NCBI GenBank assembly: GCA_015478945.1
Contig: JABUQX010014935.1
Span: 42,501 to 54,124 of the forward strand
Direction: 5' to 3'
Source: Trachelipus rathkii
Lineage: Eukaryota > Arthropoda > Malacostraca > Isopoda > Trachelipodidae
DNA: 11,624 nucleotides
Of this stretch, positions 1 through 8,100 are shown piece after piece. The notes under the pieces were generated by a model. It worked only from the letters and a program-made list of their open reading frames with translations. It was not told the DNA's origin and did no database searches. The translations under genes were made by a program, and so were the position numbers. The stretch's first letter is position 1; each line of letters begins with the position of its first letter.

Positions 1-177
1 AATTCTTTTATCTTTGCTAATCTCTTAGATAATGGTAGAGTTCTTCAGATAGCATATCGTCATTCTAATTAGCCAACCGCGTAACCATTTTGTCAAAATT
101 GTAGATATTTGCGCCATCTGCTAGTACAATTTAGCAAATTTTAAAATATTATACTTTCTCTAGTCCACAAAACATTG

Positions 178-190
178 TATATATATATAT
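178..190. repeat. Short (TA)n microsatellite
   Basis: About six and a half TA units, uninterrupted. It is an ordinary simple repeat for AT-rich DNA and too short to suggest a function. Confidence 0.8.
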
Positions 191-730
191 TACCGCTCTC
201 CTCCAATCAGTAGTATTTAGGGCAAAAATATACAAATTTCATTAATATAATAATCTGAAGAAACTATAATGTAGAGATAAATTTATAGGTCTTCTGAAAA
301 GTTTGTCATTTTGGAGTTACGAGGTTTATTCAATGTTAGATCCCCCAAGAGATATTAATTACAATTTTTTTGATGTTCACTCCTTCTTAAACATTTAGTC
401 CATAAACGTAAAATTCTTAATCATCATATAATTCTTAATTAAGTATATTCTTTGTATTCACGTTAAGTCATTATTTTTAATTATGATCATCATCCTCCTT
501 TCAGTACAACTAGGTCGTATACTATTTCATCTTTATGGACGATTATACATTTTCCCTAATACATGTTTCGTTTCGTGAAGGTAATTACTATATAATGAAT
601 AATATATAAATTGTTAATATTTTCATTACGAAATTAATTCGATCTTCGGAAATATATACGCTTTTATAATATTTTCATTAGGAAAATATTTATTCATATT
701 GAACGCTGAAATATCAATTGCATGTGTTAC

Positions 731-794
731 CTCCCTTACCCCCCTCACAGCATACCCCCAACAATACAAATATTAAAGGGGTTGGGAAAGGGGA
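731..794. other. C-run cluster followed by G-run cluster
   Basis: The plus strand has C runs of 3, 6 and 5 between 731 and 759, then G runs of 4, 3 and 4 between 778 and 794. The surrounding sequence is very AT-rich. CCCAAC at 757-762 can pair with GTTGGG at 781-786, giving a 6-bp stem with an 18-base loop. Three G runs are one short of a canonical intramolecular quadruplex, so I call only the composition and the weak hairpin potential. Confidence 0.5.
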
Positions 795-874
795 TACGGA
801 TCTAGAACATTTTAAAAGTTCACAAAAATAAATTAAGAATAAATTATCACTTAATTGACTTCCTTTCTAATAAC

Positions 875-1027
875 TTAATTAAAATAATAAAATAATATAA
901 TAAATAATAATAATAATAATAATAATAATAACTAATAATAATAATTAATTTAATAATTAATATATATAATTATAATAATTAATATAAAATTAATAATAAT
1001 AGAAATTAATATAATAATAAATAATTA
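875..1027. repeat. AT-only island with (AAT)n microsatellite
   Basis: These 153 bases contain only one C (932) and one G (1002). The core, about 903-931, is an uninterrupted AAT repeat of about nine units. It is followed by interrupted TAA, TTAAT and ATAT words. It is a simple-sequence island. Such stretches can act as matrix-attachment or easily unwound DNA, but nothing here shows that role. Confidence 0.85.
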
Positions 1028-1048
1028 CTTAATTTTTCAGTATACTGT

Positions 1049-1086
1049 ATCCTAAAAGGTAATGACATCCTGTAAAGGATAATAAC
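1049..1086. repeat. Imperfect tandem duplication, 18 + 20 bases
   Basis: Two adjacent copies (1049-1066 and 1067-1086) both start ATCCT, continue through AAAGG, and end in a variant of TAATRAC. They differ by a two-base insertion and two or three substitutions. The second copy also contains a small hairpin, ATCCT/AGGAT with a four-base loop (1067-1080). It looks like local slippage or an old duplication. Confidence 0.55.
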
Positions 1087-1164
1087 TGCGATAGTATCTG
1101 TGGATAAATATTATTAAGGTATGAATTCGCATCCCTCTGGAGAGGTGCTCCGAGTTGAGCGATA

Positions 1165-1178
1165 TAGCGATATCGCTA
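1165..1178. other. 14-base perfect palindrome
   Basis: TAGCGATATCGCTA reads identically on both strands and lies in a less AT-rich stretch (about 1130-1200). A palindromic word with CpG in each half could be a dimeric protein-binding site, but there is no neighbouring gene and only one copy in the window. Confidence 0.5.
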
Positions 1179-1263
1179 CTTTCTGATTTTCCGCTTCATT
1201 TATTTCACTACTCGTCTCTTCACTGTATATCTATATTCATTAGGTGAAATTGACATACTCATC

Positions 1264-1357
1264 ATATTATTTTATATATTTACTATATTTAAATTTAATT
1301 AATTTCAATTTATATTATATTATTTATTATTATTATTATTATCATTATATATTATTA
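1264..1357. repeat. AT island with (TTA)n microsatellite
   Basis: These 94 bases contain three C and no G. The core at about 1324-1341 is a TTA/ATT trinucleotide run of about six units. A frame reading through it encodes a run of tyrosines only because of this low complexity. Confidence 0.8.
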
Positions 1358-2052
1358 CGACATCCTTACAACTTCTCTCTCTTCTTTATGACATTTGGTG
1401 TCCTGCTTTTCTCTCATTATTCCATATCTATTATATAATTTTATTATTATAATTTACCTTACCCTAAGACCGGTGGATAATTAAATATATTATTGCCTGA
1501 TATGAATTTTCGATTTATGTTCATCTATATGATTATTATCGTTAAGTATGGCAATATAACTTAGTATTGTGTATTGTAAGTATGTGTATTGATATTTAAG
1601 TTATGTTGAATCTCATTATCTATATTCCATACTATTTAATTCATTTATTGTTCTAGAGTTAATTGATTTATATAATTGCATTGACTTCATATAGTGATGA
1701 AGAGATTTGATTTAGTATCACTGACTGTGTATTCATTTCTTATCTGCTCCTTTTCTCCTTCCGCGTAATCACTGCTCACATCAGGATATAATGGGAGCTT
1801 AAGTGATGTAGTGTGGAATAATTGAAAAATATCATAAGGTAGATTATAGTACTAAGAAAACATTGAACAGTGAAGATTTGTAAAATAAGGAATGAGAGAG
1901 AGAACATGCAACAAGCACAAAACATACGTAGGCGTTGTACATACACACAATTACGGCATGCTAAATCTCTATCGCCCATCTAACACTGGTATAAAAATTG
2001 TTCACAAGAACCTCGTATGGCTCAGCTAGCCTAGTGAAACTAGACAACCTAA
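1358..2052. other. Gene-free stretch without recognisable features
   Basis: Mixed-complexity AT-rich sequence. Apart from a short tandem duplication at 1561-1591, nothing is recognisable. The 67-codon minus-strand frame at 1776-1979 is within chance length and resembles no family I know. Confidence 0.65.
1561..1591. repeat. Imperfect tandem duplication, 16 + 15 bases
   Basis: Copies 1561-1576 and 1577-1591 share 14 of 15 aligned bases with one single-base gap, and both end GTGTATTG. They abut directly, as expected of a small replication-slippage duplication. Confidence 0.6.
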
Positions 2053-2211
2053 CACCATATAGGGAGAGTGGCTTAAACGAAGACCCATCGGAATTGGACC
2101 CCACATGGTGAGAGAATAATCTCGGTCAATTGTGGGTATGATGGTAGTGAAAGATATGGGTCCTGCTTATATCCCTGATGGAGTTGGGTTCTTGTGGGAT
2201 CATACAGAAGC
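2053..2211 (+). mobile_element. LTR-like segment A (decayed plant retroelement remnant)
   Basis: The block stands out by its balanced composition (about 45% G+C over 2041-2340 by hand count) and by phrases typical of short plant LTRs. These include an ACCCCACATGGTGAGAGA stretch at 2098-2115 and a GAGTTGGGTTCTTGTGGGAT stretch at 2181-2200. A CATACAGAAGC at 2201-2211 occupies the place where a primer-binding site would lie, but it matches the tRNA-iMet site poorly. CpG is about half of expectation over 2041-2340 (8 seen, about 15 expected), as expected for methylated, mutating repeats. It shares an 11-base word (2063-2073) and roughly collinear anchors with segment B on the other strand. There is no coding capacity. 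The family assignment is from memory and the borders are approximate. Confidence 0.4.
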
Positions 2212-2829
2212 ACCCCCTAACTCTGCCTAAGAAAGGGGGATAACGAGAAACGCATCCTCAATAAACATCCCTCGTATAGACGTCTGTCTCTCTTGTGGAC
2301 TCTCTATGTATGATGAACCTACAATTTCAATTAATCTCGCGTGTCAACCTCATTCACTATTAATGTTTTGGTCGTCAAGTGTGAACGCTTGCTTTTCTTA
2401 CCGAGTTTCTAAATGTAAACATTATAAATTTCATTCGTATATTTTAATAAGATGGAGTGGAAAGGATAAGATATATGGTCCATCTGAAGCGCGTCTCGAG
2501 ATTCTATTGAAGCGTTTCGCTCTCCATATTCTCAGTGCAGAACCTATATACATCGCTTATGACTAATAATCATGACTATCATCATGCTGCTTTTCTCATA
2601 GGTATTGGAATTATACCAGAGTTGACGTTTAAGTAGCACTCACTCTCTTACTACTATTTTTCTTTTTAATATCTTACAATTTCTCACAATACTACACACA
2701 AAATCAACATTTACTTCTTTTACAGTTTGTTTAAAACTCCAACTGTGCACTATCTCATGTATTAGTGATGAAAATTTCTATTCCACACTAGAGACAGGCG
2801 CGGTGAAGATATCTGATTCTTGAAGCTAA
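2212..2829. other. Gene-free DNA between the two LTR-like segments
   Basis: About 620 bases with no credible gene. An 86-codon plus-strand frame at 2306-2566 is the longest here, but it has no recognisable motif and lies at the length expected by chance. The right part, about 2641-2760, is pyrimidine-rich on the plus strand with 29 C against 5 G. If the flanks are two LTRs or two arms of one inverted element, this is the internal region. I see no gag, integrase or reverse-transcriptase motif in it. Confidence 0.45.
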
Positions 2830-2841
2830 GCTCTGATAACA
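2830..2841 (-). other. Primer-binding-site-like sequence (tRNA-iMet type)
   Basis: Read on the minus strand this is TGTTATCAGAGC, which matches the plant LTR-retrotransposon primer-binding site TGGTATCAGAGC at 11 of 12 bases. That site is complementary to the 3' end of initiator methionine tRNA and primes reverse transcription. It lies directly inside the likely LTR terminus at 2844-2845, which is the expected arrangement. A single substitution suggests a decayed copy. A chance match is possible but is made less likely by the LTR-like phrases next to it. Confidence 0.55.
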
Positions 2842-2843
2842 AG

Positions 2844-2990
2844 TGATTGAGCCCAACCCTACTCATATAAGATCCTATTCGTCATTATTCACACTATAAC
2901 GTCAGATTGAGTTTCACTATTAATGACATTCGAACACCCCACGCAGGCTTAAACCAAGGGTTTAAATAACATCAGCCACTCTCCTTAGTG
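2844..2990 (-). mobile_element. LTR-like segment B, minus orientation
   Basis: On the plus strand the segment begins TGATTGAGCCC, so on the minus strand it ends in the canonical CA two bases before the primer-binding-site-like word. It contains GAGCCCAACCCTACTC at 2850-2865 and AACACCCCACGCAGGCTT at 2933-2950. I associate both with short plant LTRs, read in reverse complement. The far border is not seen; similarity to segment A ends near 2984-2990. It carries no coding sequence. It may be a solo or truncated LTR, or one arm of an inverted pair with segment A. Confidence 0.45.
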
Positions 2991-3081
2991 CTCCAGAGAG
3001 GCATTTTATGCGTTTAAATTCGCGCTCGGTAGGATACTCTGCAATCCCTATATGCTATAATAAAGTCCAAGGAGTTCTCCA

Positions 3082-3114
3082 TCTCGCAGATCAGCTTAGC
3101 TTCGTCTTGCGAGA
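3082..3114. other. GC-containing hairpin
   Basis: TCTCGCA (3082-3088) pairs with TGCGAGA (3108-3114). Two further pairs (3089-3090 with 3105-3106) form after a bulged T at 3107, giving nine pairs around a 14-base loop. It lies in a moderately GC stretch right of LTR-like segment B. There is no T run after it and no gene beside it, so a terminator role is not indicated. Confidence 0.45.
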
Positions 3115-3223
3115 CGTGATTCACCAACTTTTCTCATTTGGCACATCTGAATGCAGTACTCGTTATCATTAGTCTCAACATATACAAATAAAGATCAACA
3201 TGATTTTATAACTCCAGATGCAT

Positions 3224-3470
3224 GTATGTTCACAAGACTACTTTTGGCGGTGTCCAAAAGCCTAGCCCTTGAAGGCTGAGTCAACCCCCTCCCTCCGTCA
3301 TATATGATAAGAATATAACTAATAATAGATTAAATCATCCATTAATACTAAAGGCGTGTATGGACCCTTGTATATAAGCTAGGGATATTAGTAATATCTG
3401 AGTAAAGTAAGAAAAATAAAGATCTTTCTGTCTTAAACAGATATTTCACATAGCTTTCTTTGACGAGCCG
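3224..3470 (+). mobile_element. Possible third LTR-like segment with TATA box and poly(A) signal
   Basis: A TATATAA box at 3371-3377 is followed 44 bases later by AATAAA at 3415-3420, a spacing compatible with the U3-R arrangement of plant LTRs. Upstream, 3241-3290 is more complex and C-rich. TTTCACATAGC at 3444-3454 could be a ruined primer site, but it lacks the GGTATCAGAGC core. No matching second LTR is visible. TATA and AATAAA words are common in AT-rich DNA, so this is a weak call. Confidence 0.2.
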
Positions 3471-6203
3471 CTATTATAACTTACTGACATATAAACGTTT
3501 GTGTGACATAGAGGTTTCCAAGTAACATAATATTATATTTTTTATTAATAATTATAATAATAATTACTAATTACTCATGTTAACGTCCAAGTAATGAATA
3601 GTGTTATTATTATATAAATAATATATATATGTCAAAAGGTGAATAGTAGATACGATGAGAACCGTTTAGGAGAGATAAGCGTGATGCTAGGCAAGTATAA
3701 TATATTCATTTTATTATAGTAAGAAGTCTCACACACTTCCACACTTATAATTTGGTTTTTTATAAACTGGTGAAATTATTAGGAATTCTCACTAAATAGT
3801 CGTCAGTACTGAATCACTCATCCGGATAAAATTCTTCCAGATCAGCGAGTAGATGAGTAATAATGATAATAGTTATTATATAAAAGTGAAGCAGAATCTT
3901 AGCAAATGATGATATTGAAGAATGTAAGTGATATAAAAAGGGTCGAGTCTCTCTTTAGGTTAATTAATGAGTGGATAGTAGTTAGATGTTGTAAAAGGTG
4001 AGAAGTAATTACATTTAATGAAAAAGTATAGGAATCTAATAATGTTAGGACGTTTAAGCTCAATTTCTATACAGACCCTGTGTACTATATACGTGTATAA
4101 TAATATTACCCTCATTAAAATATTATTCGACACGCAAGATATATACAACAAATGACACTCACGCCATCGTACTTATACACAAACATAGTTTACGGCGACT
4201 AGCATTCACAACCAGCTCTACGATATATTTTAAGCAGATATTGCAACATAAGCTACAATACATTATTTAAGACAAAGAGAATAGCAGAGTACTACATAAC
4301 ACATCACGCGATACTTACTAAAATCGCCATTATTGGATATTTGTCAAGCGCCAATCACTGGACAATAACGTACATCCCTCCAGTAGCATTCCTAATATGC
4401 GACGGTAATACACCATTATTAATACGTACTAACAAGGTATTATCAAAAAGTAACAACTTTATATCGCCATAAGATACTTATCTGTCGCACATTCTAGAAA
4501 TGCTTAATCTTTCCATTTCACTTTGGCGACTCTGCATTTGAATAACAAATGTAGAGAAAACTGGACAGTCTCGAGATAATTCCGTAATCCCAAGAGTGAT
4601 AAGTTTGCAAGTAAGTCAGCGCTCTGCATATAATATACAAGACTATAAAGAGATTTAATTATATTCTAAGATGAAGATAAGACTATATAATATAGCGCGC
4701 ATTTATTGTTACGAAGGTATAGTAGCGCTCTCTATTTTTTATATACTCTGATCATGATATTTGTAGACATATGCCGATGCTCTCTAAATACTGAGATATA
4801 ATAATTAGTTGCTATGTATTTATTGCGATATAGGTAAGTACTCGTATATTTGACTATAAACGTATGGGGCGGGTGAATAGGCATCTGATAGCACATCATA
4901 CCGTCAATATTATATTACTGTGGTTAGTAGGTAACATGCTTATTCATAGGTGCTCACCTCCGGTGGCTATTCCTATCTTTTTTCATCCTAGAGTTATTCA
5001 GGAGCCCTATTAGCACCGTTCAAAGTAAACCACAGGTTACAAAGTACATAGGTTAATCACCTTACGTAGAGGAGAAGGTCTTAGGAAGAGATATTTATCA
5101 TGCCAGATATCGCTACTAGTTTGAGTTTAAGTAGTAGATACCTAATAGGTTAAGGTCCGTAAAGAGATATATTGGCTCTTATTATATTATCAGTATTGGT
5201 GAAGGGTACTCTATATATACTAATTCAACTACGATATAACCATCAGTGAATGAGAAATAGGCAGTGACTTTACGAATTGCTAAGAGATATGTTATTATAT
5301 ATTGTGACATAATGAATAGTGCCACAGATAAAAGTGGGATATATAATATTGTCTCAAGTAGGAAGAAACTTGGGAGGTTTAACGCACTAATTGATTTATT
5401 GAGCTGCCGTTTTGCCTCGTTCAGTAAAGAGTATATTCCCTGCAACGATTTCTATACTGTAATTGAAATAATATATATGGCGAGAAGTGATTTGTTAGAA
5501 TACTAGTAGAAATTTTTCTAATCCCGTATGACGCAGTCATGATCCTACTAGAAATTAAGTGACCATGTATATGGCCAGATAACATAAGCACTCAGATATC
5601 TTTGAACCATTGATTTATATGTAGTGAGACGAAACATGGAGTGATTGTAATATGTAAGAAGCATAAAGGATATGCATTGATATTGACGCTACCCATACTA
5701 AGCGAGATATAAAGTATTCGCTAATGATCTCTATAATTATCATTATATTAATAGGGCAGAACCAGTCTACCTATATAAAAGGAAATACATACTCTAATCA
5801 ATGAAGCAGTAGTTACGTGAGGTAGCGAGAAATGATGCTATCATCTGAAAAATTGGAAAAACTACTACATTTAAGGTCCCTGTCTGTAAATATTTTACCT
5901 CAAGCTAATTCTATACTAGAATAGACAGAAGAACGGGCAAGTCCGTGTGAATAATACTCGAGACTAAATGAATGAGTACAGTTGAGCGGACTCACAAAAA
6001 GATTTTAGATATTCCATACAAATATATAAGTGCCATCTTAATCCTAATGAGTCATGTATTTTTCACTTATGTTATAAGGAAATCATATTTTGCACATTGT
6101 GATAGGCCATAAAGATTAATTTGGGTTGTGAAATGTATAATAATTAATATTTAACTCTATTACTAATTATTGTTTAATCTTGAGTACAATATAAAATTTT
6201 AAT
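3471..6203. other. Long gene-free stretch, mixed complexity
   Basis: About 2.7 kb without a gene, RNA gene or recognisable repeat. It includes a small AT-rich patch near 3530-3630. Two frames on opposite strands overlap at 5182-5506 (87 codons minus, 80 codons plus). They have no recognisable domains and are of chance length. CpG is not depleted where I counted it: in 4141-4440 there are 13 CpG against about 9 expected from 69 C and 40 G. A small hairpin (TAGAAA/TTTCTA, 5507-5520) and an ATGAC/GTCAT palindrome (5528-5540) are unremarkable. Confidence 0.6.
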
Positions 6204-6240
6204 ATAAATCTCAGTTTACTCTGGCGTAACTGAGTTTTAT
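6204..6240. other. Strongest local hairpin in the window
   Basis: Bases 6204-6208 pair with 6236-6240, then after one T-T mismatch 6210-6216 pair with 6228-6234. One T is bulged, and 6218-6219 pair with 6226-6227, closing a six-base loop (TCTGGC, 6220-6225). That is 14 pairs in 37 bases. The central CTCAGTT/AACTGAG part is the reliable core. There is no flanking gene, so its role is unknown. It could be a foldback remnant or chance. Confidence 0.5.
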
Positions 6241-6634
6241 CATAGCTATTTTCTGGTATCTGGATCCATGATATCTATTCATTTTGATATTCGGGTGTAA
6301 AAAGATTAATTCACATGTGTTGTGCTCGTCATCATGAGGTATTTACATTACTACATTCTGGTACTCTTGTCGTATACGGTACTTATATTTCTTGGTATGC
6401 TGAATGTATGTTGTCGAACCAGGTGGTTCCTGGATTTATAATGGTGACGTCATGTGAGAATAATTATTCCTGAGTGTTTGGATACATAATAGAATAATTT
6501 TATGTTGTACTTCAATAAAAAAACTTAATACTAACCGAAATCATATATATACATTCAAATTTTTGCCTCAATACAGTAATAACATCAGTTATCTAATATT
6601 TACGTAAAGAGGCTACTGTAGAATCAATCCATTC

Positions 6635-6980
6635 AATATAATAATTAATAATTTTAATAATTTAAATTTAAATAATAAATTTAATAATATCTATATAATT
6701 ATAATAAATATAAAAATAAAATTATAATATTAACATAAATAATAATATAATTAATAATAAAAATAAACAATAATAATTCTTAATAAATAAATATATATAT
6801 ATATATAATAGATAAATAATAAATATAATCATGAATTAATAATAATAATAATAATAATTAATATAAGTATAATTATAATAATATATTGCATATAACATAT
6901 AATAATATATAATATAAATTAATAATATATATTAGTATTATTCAAATTAATTTTACATTAAATAATATAAATTATTTAAA
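6635..6980. repeat. Long AT island, about 96% A+T
   Basis: I count 14 G or C in these 346 bases. It contains an (AT)n run at 6791-6807, an (AAT)n run at about 6837-6858 and many short AATAATTA and TATAAT words. It is low-complexity DNA with many stops in all frames, so it is not coding. AT-rich islands of this size can be matrix-attachment regions or fragments of AT-rich transposons, but no boundary repeats are visible. Confidence 0.85.
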
Positions 6981-7189
6981 ATGTATTACTGTAAATCTGT
7001 TAACTTATTTATCTTATTATGACACCAGATATTTGCAAGATATATATAGAGAACATAATAGAAAATTCATAGAGAATCAAAATTCATTTGAGAGTGTCTC
7101 TATTGACATTAATATTCGTTAGGTTGATACTCTGATCTCCCCTAGCCCAATTAATCTAGATTTAACATAAATTTAACTAAAATAAATAA

Positions 7190-7330
7190 TATAGCTTGAA
7201 TTAGTCTGAAAGCTACGGGTGAATACAGTGTAGGTTGGTGAGTCATATAATTTAGGGTTAGAAAGGGATATACTTATAGGGCGCCAAATAGGGCATATGG
7301 GGTAGATGAGGGATTAATCGGATATGAATA
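7190..7330. other. G-rich, C-poor patch on the plus strand
   Basis: In 7201-7320 I count 39 G and 11 C. Most of the G is in GGG or GG words separated by AT, including an isolated TTTAGGGTTAG that is not a telomere array. There is no gene. The patch is one of several strand-asymmetric blocks of opposite sign in the window. Confidence 0.6.
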
Positions 7331-7515
7331 ACGTTAATTAAGGTTCAAAAAAATCTTAATTGGTAAAAGTAGTTTTAGTAATTTGGAATTTCTAATACAC
7401 CCGAATACAGTTTGACAAGTAGAGAGAAAATAATTTATTGGATCATTAAAAAGTTTATATGGAAAAGTTGGTAGAAAGCGTTGGATAATGTAGGACTTTC
7501 CCACCCAAATTGGGA

Positions 7516-7755
7516 CGATTATGAATAATTGATTATGATCGATTATTTTGAGTAATCGTTTTTAAGTAATCGATTATGATAAAAAACACAATATTTACCT
7601 ACAAGTAGAGATAATTGTCGATTATTATGGATAATCGATATTAAATCTCAGTTTTGAATTCATCGATTCTCACATCGTACTTATAATATATTGGAGGCAT
7701 TGATTTTCAATTATTTGAATAATTGTTTAAACTAATAATATCTAATCGATTTTAT
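7516..7755. repeat. Cluster of CGATTAT / TAATCGATTA palindromic motifs
   Basis: At least seven CGATTA-type words in either orientation occur within 240 bases, at about 7516, 7540, 7553, 7567, 7619, 7633 and 7742, plus diverged versions such as TAATTGATTATG at 7526 and ATCGATT at 7662. They build hairpins: 7540-7545 with 7553-7558, 7618-7625 with 7631-7638 (8 bp, five-base loop), and CAATTATT with AATAATTG at 7708-7725. TAATCGATTA at 7567-7576 is itself a perfect palindrome. From memory this style of repeat is common in legume AT-rich intergenic and retroelement DNA; that link is an inference. Confidence 0.6.
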
Positions 7756-7868
7756 AAAAAATTGAGTGAATGTAGTCGAGGTGCTTCACAATATACCTGA
7801 GCCCGGTAGTACGGTAGACTAAAATAGAATAGATTTATATTTATTCGTAAGATTAAAGTTTCATTATG

Positions 7869-7896
7869 ACAGCAGCATATGAGTAAGAGCTGCTGT
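7869..7896. other. Hairpin with perfect 8-bp stem
   Basis: ACAGCAGC (7869-7876) pairs with GCTGCTGT (7889-7896) around a 12-base loop. A GC-rich stem is unusual against the local base composition. There is no T-run behind it and no gene nearby. Confidence 0.5.
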
Positions 7897-7912
7897 GTGT
7901 AGAGCTTGAATT

Positions 7913-7940
7913 TTTGACGCCAGTGAAGCCGTCAAACTGG
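7913..7940. other. Hairpin with an alternative overlapping stem
   Basis: TTTGACG (7913-7919) pairs perfectly with CGTCAAA (7930-7936). CCAGT (7920-7924) from its loop can instead pair with ACTGG (7936-7940). The two foldings compete for the same bases and cannot both form in full. It follows the preceding hairpin by 16 bases. Confidence 0.45.
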
Positions 7941-7980
7941 AAACGGGTGATCTGCTAAGAGATTATTATTGATTCCCTCC

Positions 7981-8100
7981 CCTATCTTCTGTTTTAAATA
8001 TCTAATACTCCATATTATTAATACCTCTCTCTCTGTCTCTATATATCTCTCTCTATTAACGTCTAATTTAACTCCACTCGCTATAACATCTCATTTTATT
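7981..8100. other. Pyrimidine-rich patch with short (CT)n
   Basis: In 120 bases I count 31 C and only 4 G, with an imperfect CT repeat at about 8025-8054 interrupted by G and by ATATAT. Polypyrimidine tracts occur in plant promoters and introns, but no gene is visible on either side, so I describe only composition. Confidence 0.6.

Larger units (their letters stand above)
1..830. other. Gene-free AT-rich stretch, left end
   Basis: No open frame of note, no RNA gene and no recognisable repeat family on either strand. The sequence is AT-rich but mostly of normal complexity. The only structures are a short TA dinucleotide run (178-190) and a C-run/G-run pair (731-794), listed separately. A single ATTTAGGG at about 215 is an isolated word and not a telomeric array. 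Confidence 0.7.

Noticed and set aside
1244..1438. 64-codon plus-strand frame rich in tyrosine
   Set aside because: It reads through the AT island and its TTA repeat; the tyrosine run is a by-product of low complexity.
1776..1979. 67-codon minus-strand frame
   Set aside because: Chance length at this base composition, and no family motif.
2306..2566. 86-codon plus-strand frame between the LTR-like segments
   Set aside because: No recognisable domain, no retroelement protein motif, and within the length expected by chance (about 90 codons for the longest stop-free run).
2926..2942. GTTCGAATG on the minus strand, like a tRNA T loop
   Set aside because: The bases on either side do not pair as a T stem, and no acceptor or anticodon arm can be drawn.
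3960..4151. 63-codon minus-strand frame
   Set aside because: Short, AT-driven composition (isoleucine, tyrosine, leucine), and no motif.
4874..4946. Inverted pair GAATAGGCAT and ATGCTTATTC
   Set aside because: A 9 of 10 match with a long spacer is expected by chance in a window of this size.
5182..5506. Overlapping frames on opposite strands (87 codons minus, 80 codons plus)
   Set aside because: At most one could be real, neither shows a domain or a plausible context, and both are at chance length.
6408..6433. GGTTCGAC on the minus strand, like a tRNA B box
   Set aside because: The flanking bases do not form a T-arm stem, and no A box or cloverleaf is visible. A CCAGG/CCTGG mini-hairpin explains the local symmetry.
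7248..7262. TTTAGGG words (also near 215) as plant telomere repeats
   Set aside because: Single isolated copies only. A telomeric array needs consecutive units.
7913..7940. H-type pseudoknot from the overlapping stems
   Set aside because: The connecting loops across the stems would have no bases, which is not sterically feasible. The stems are alternatives.
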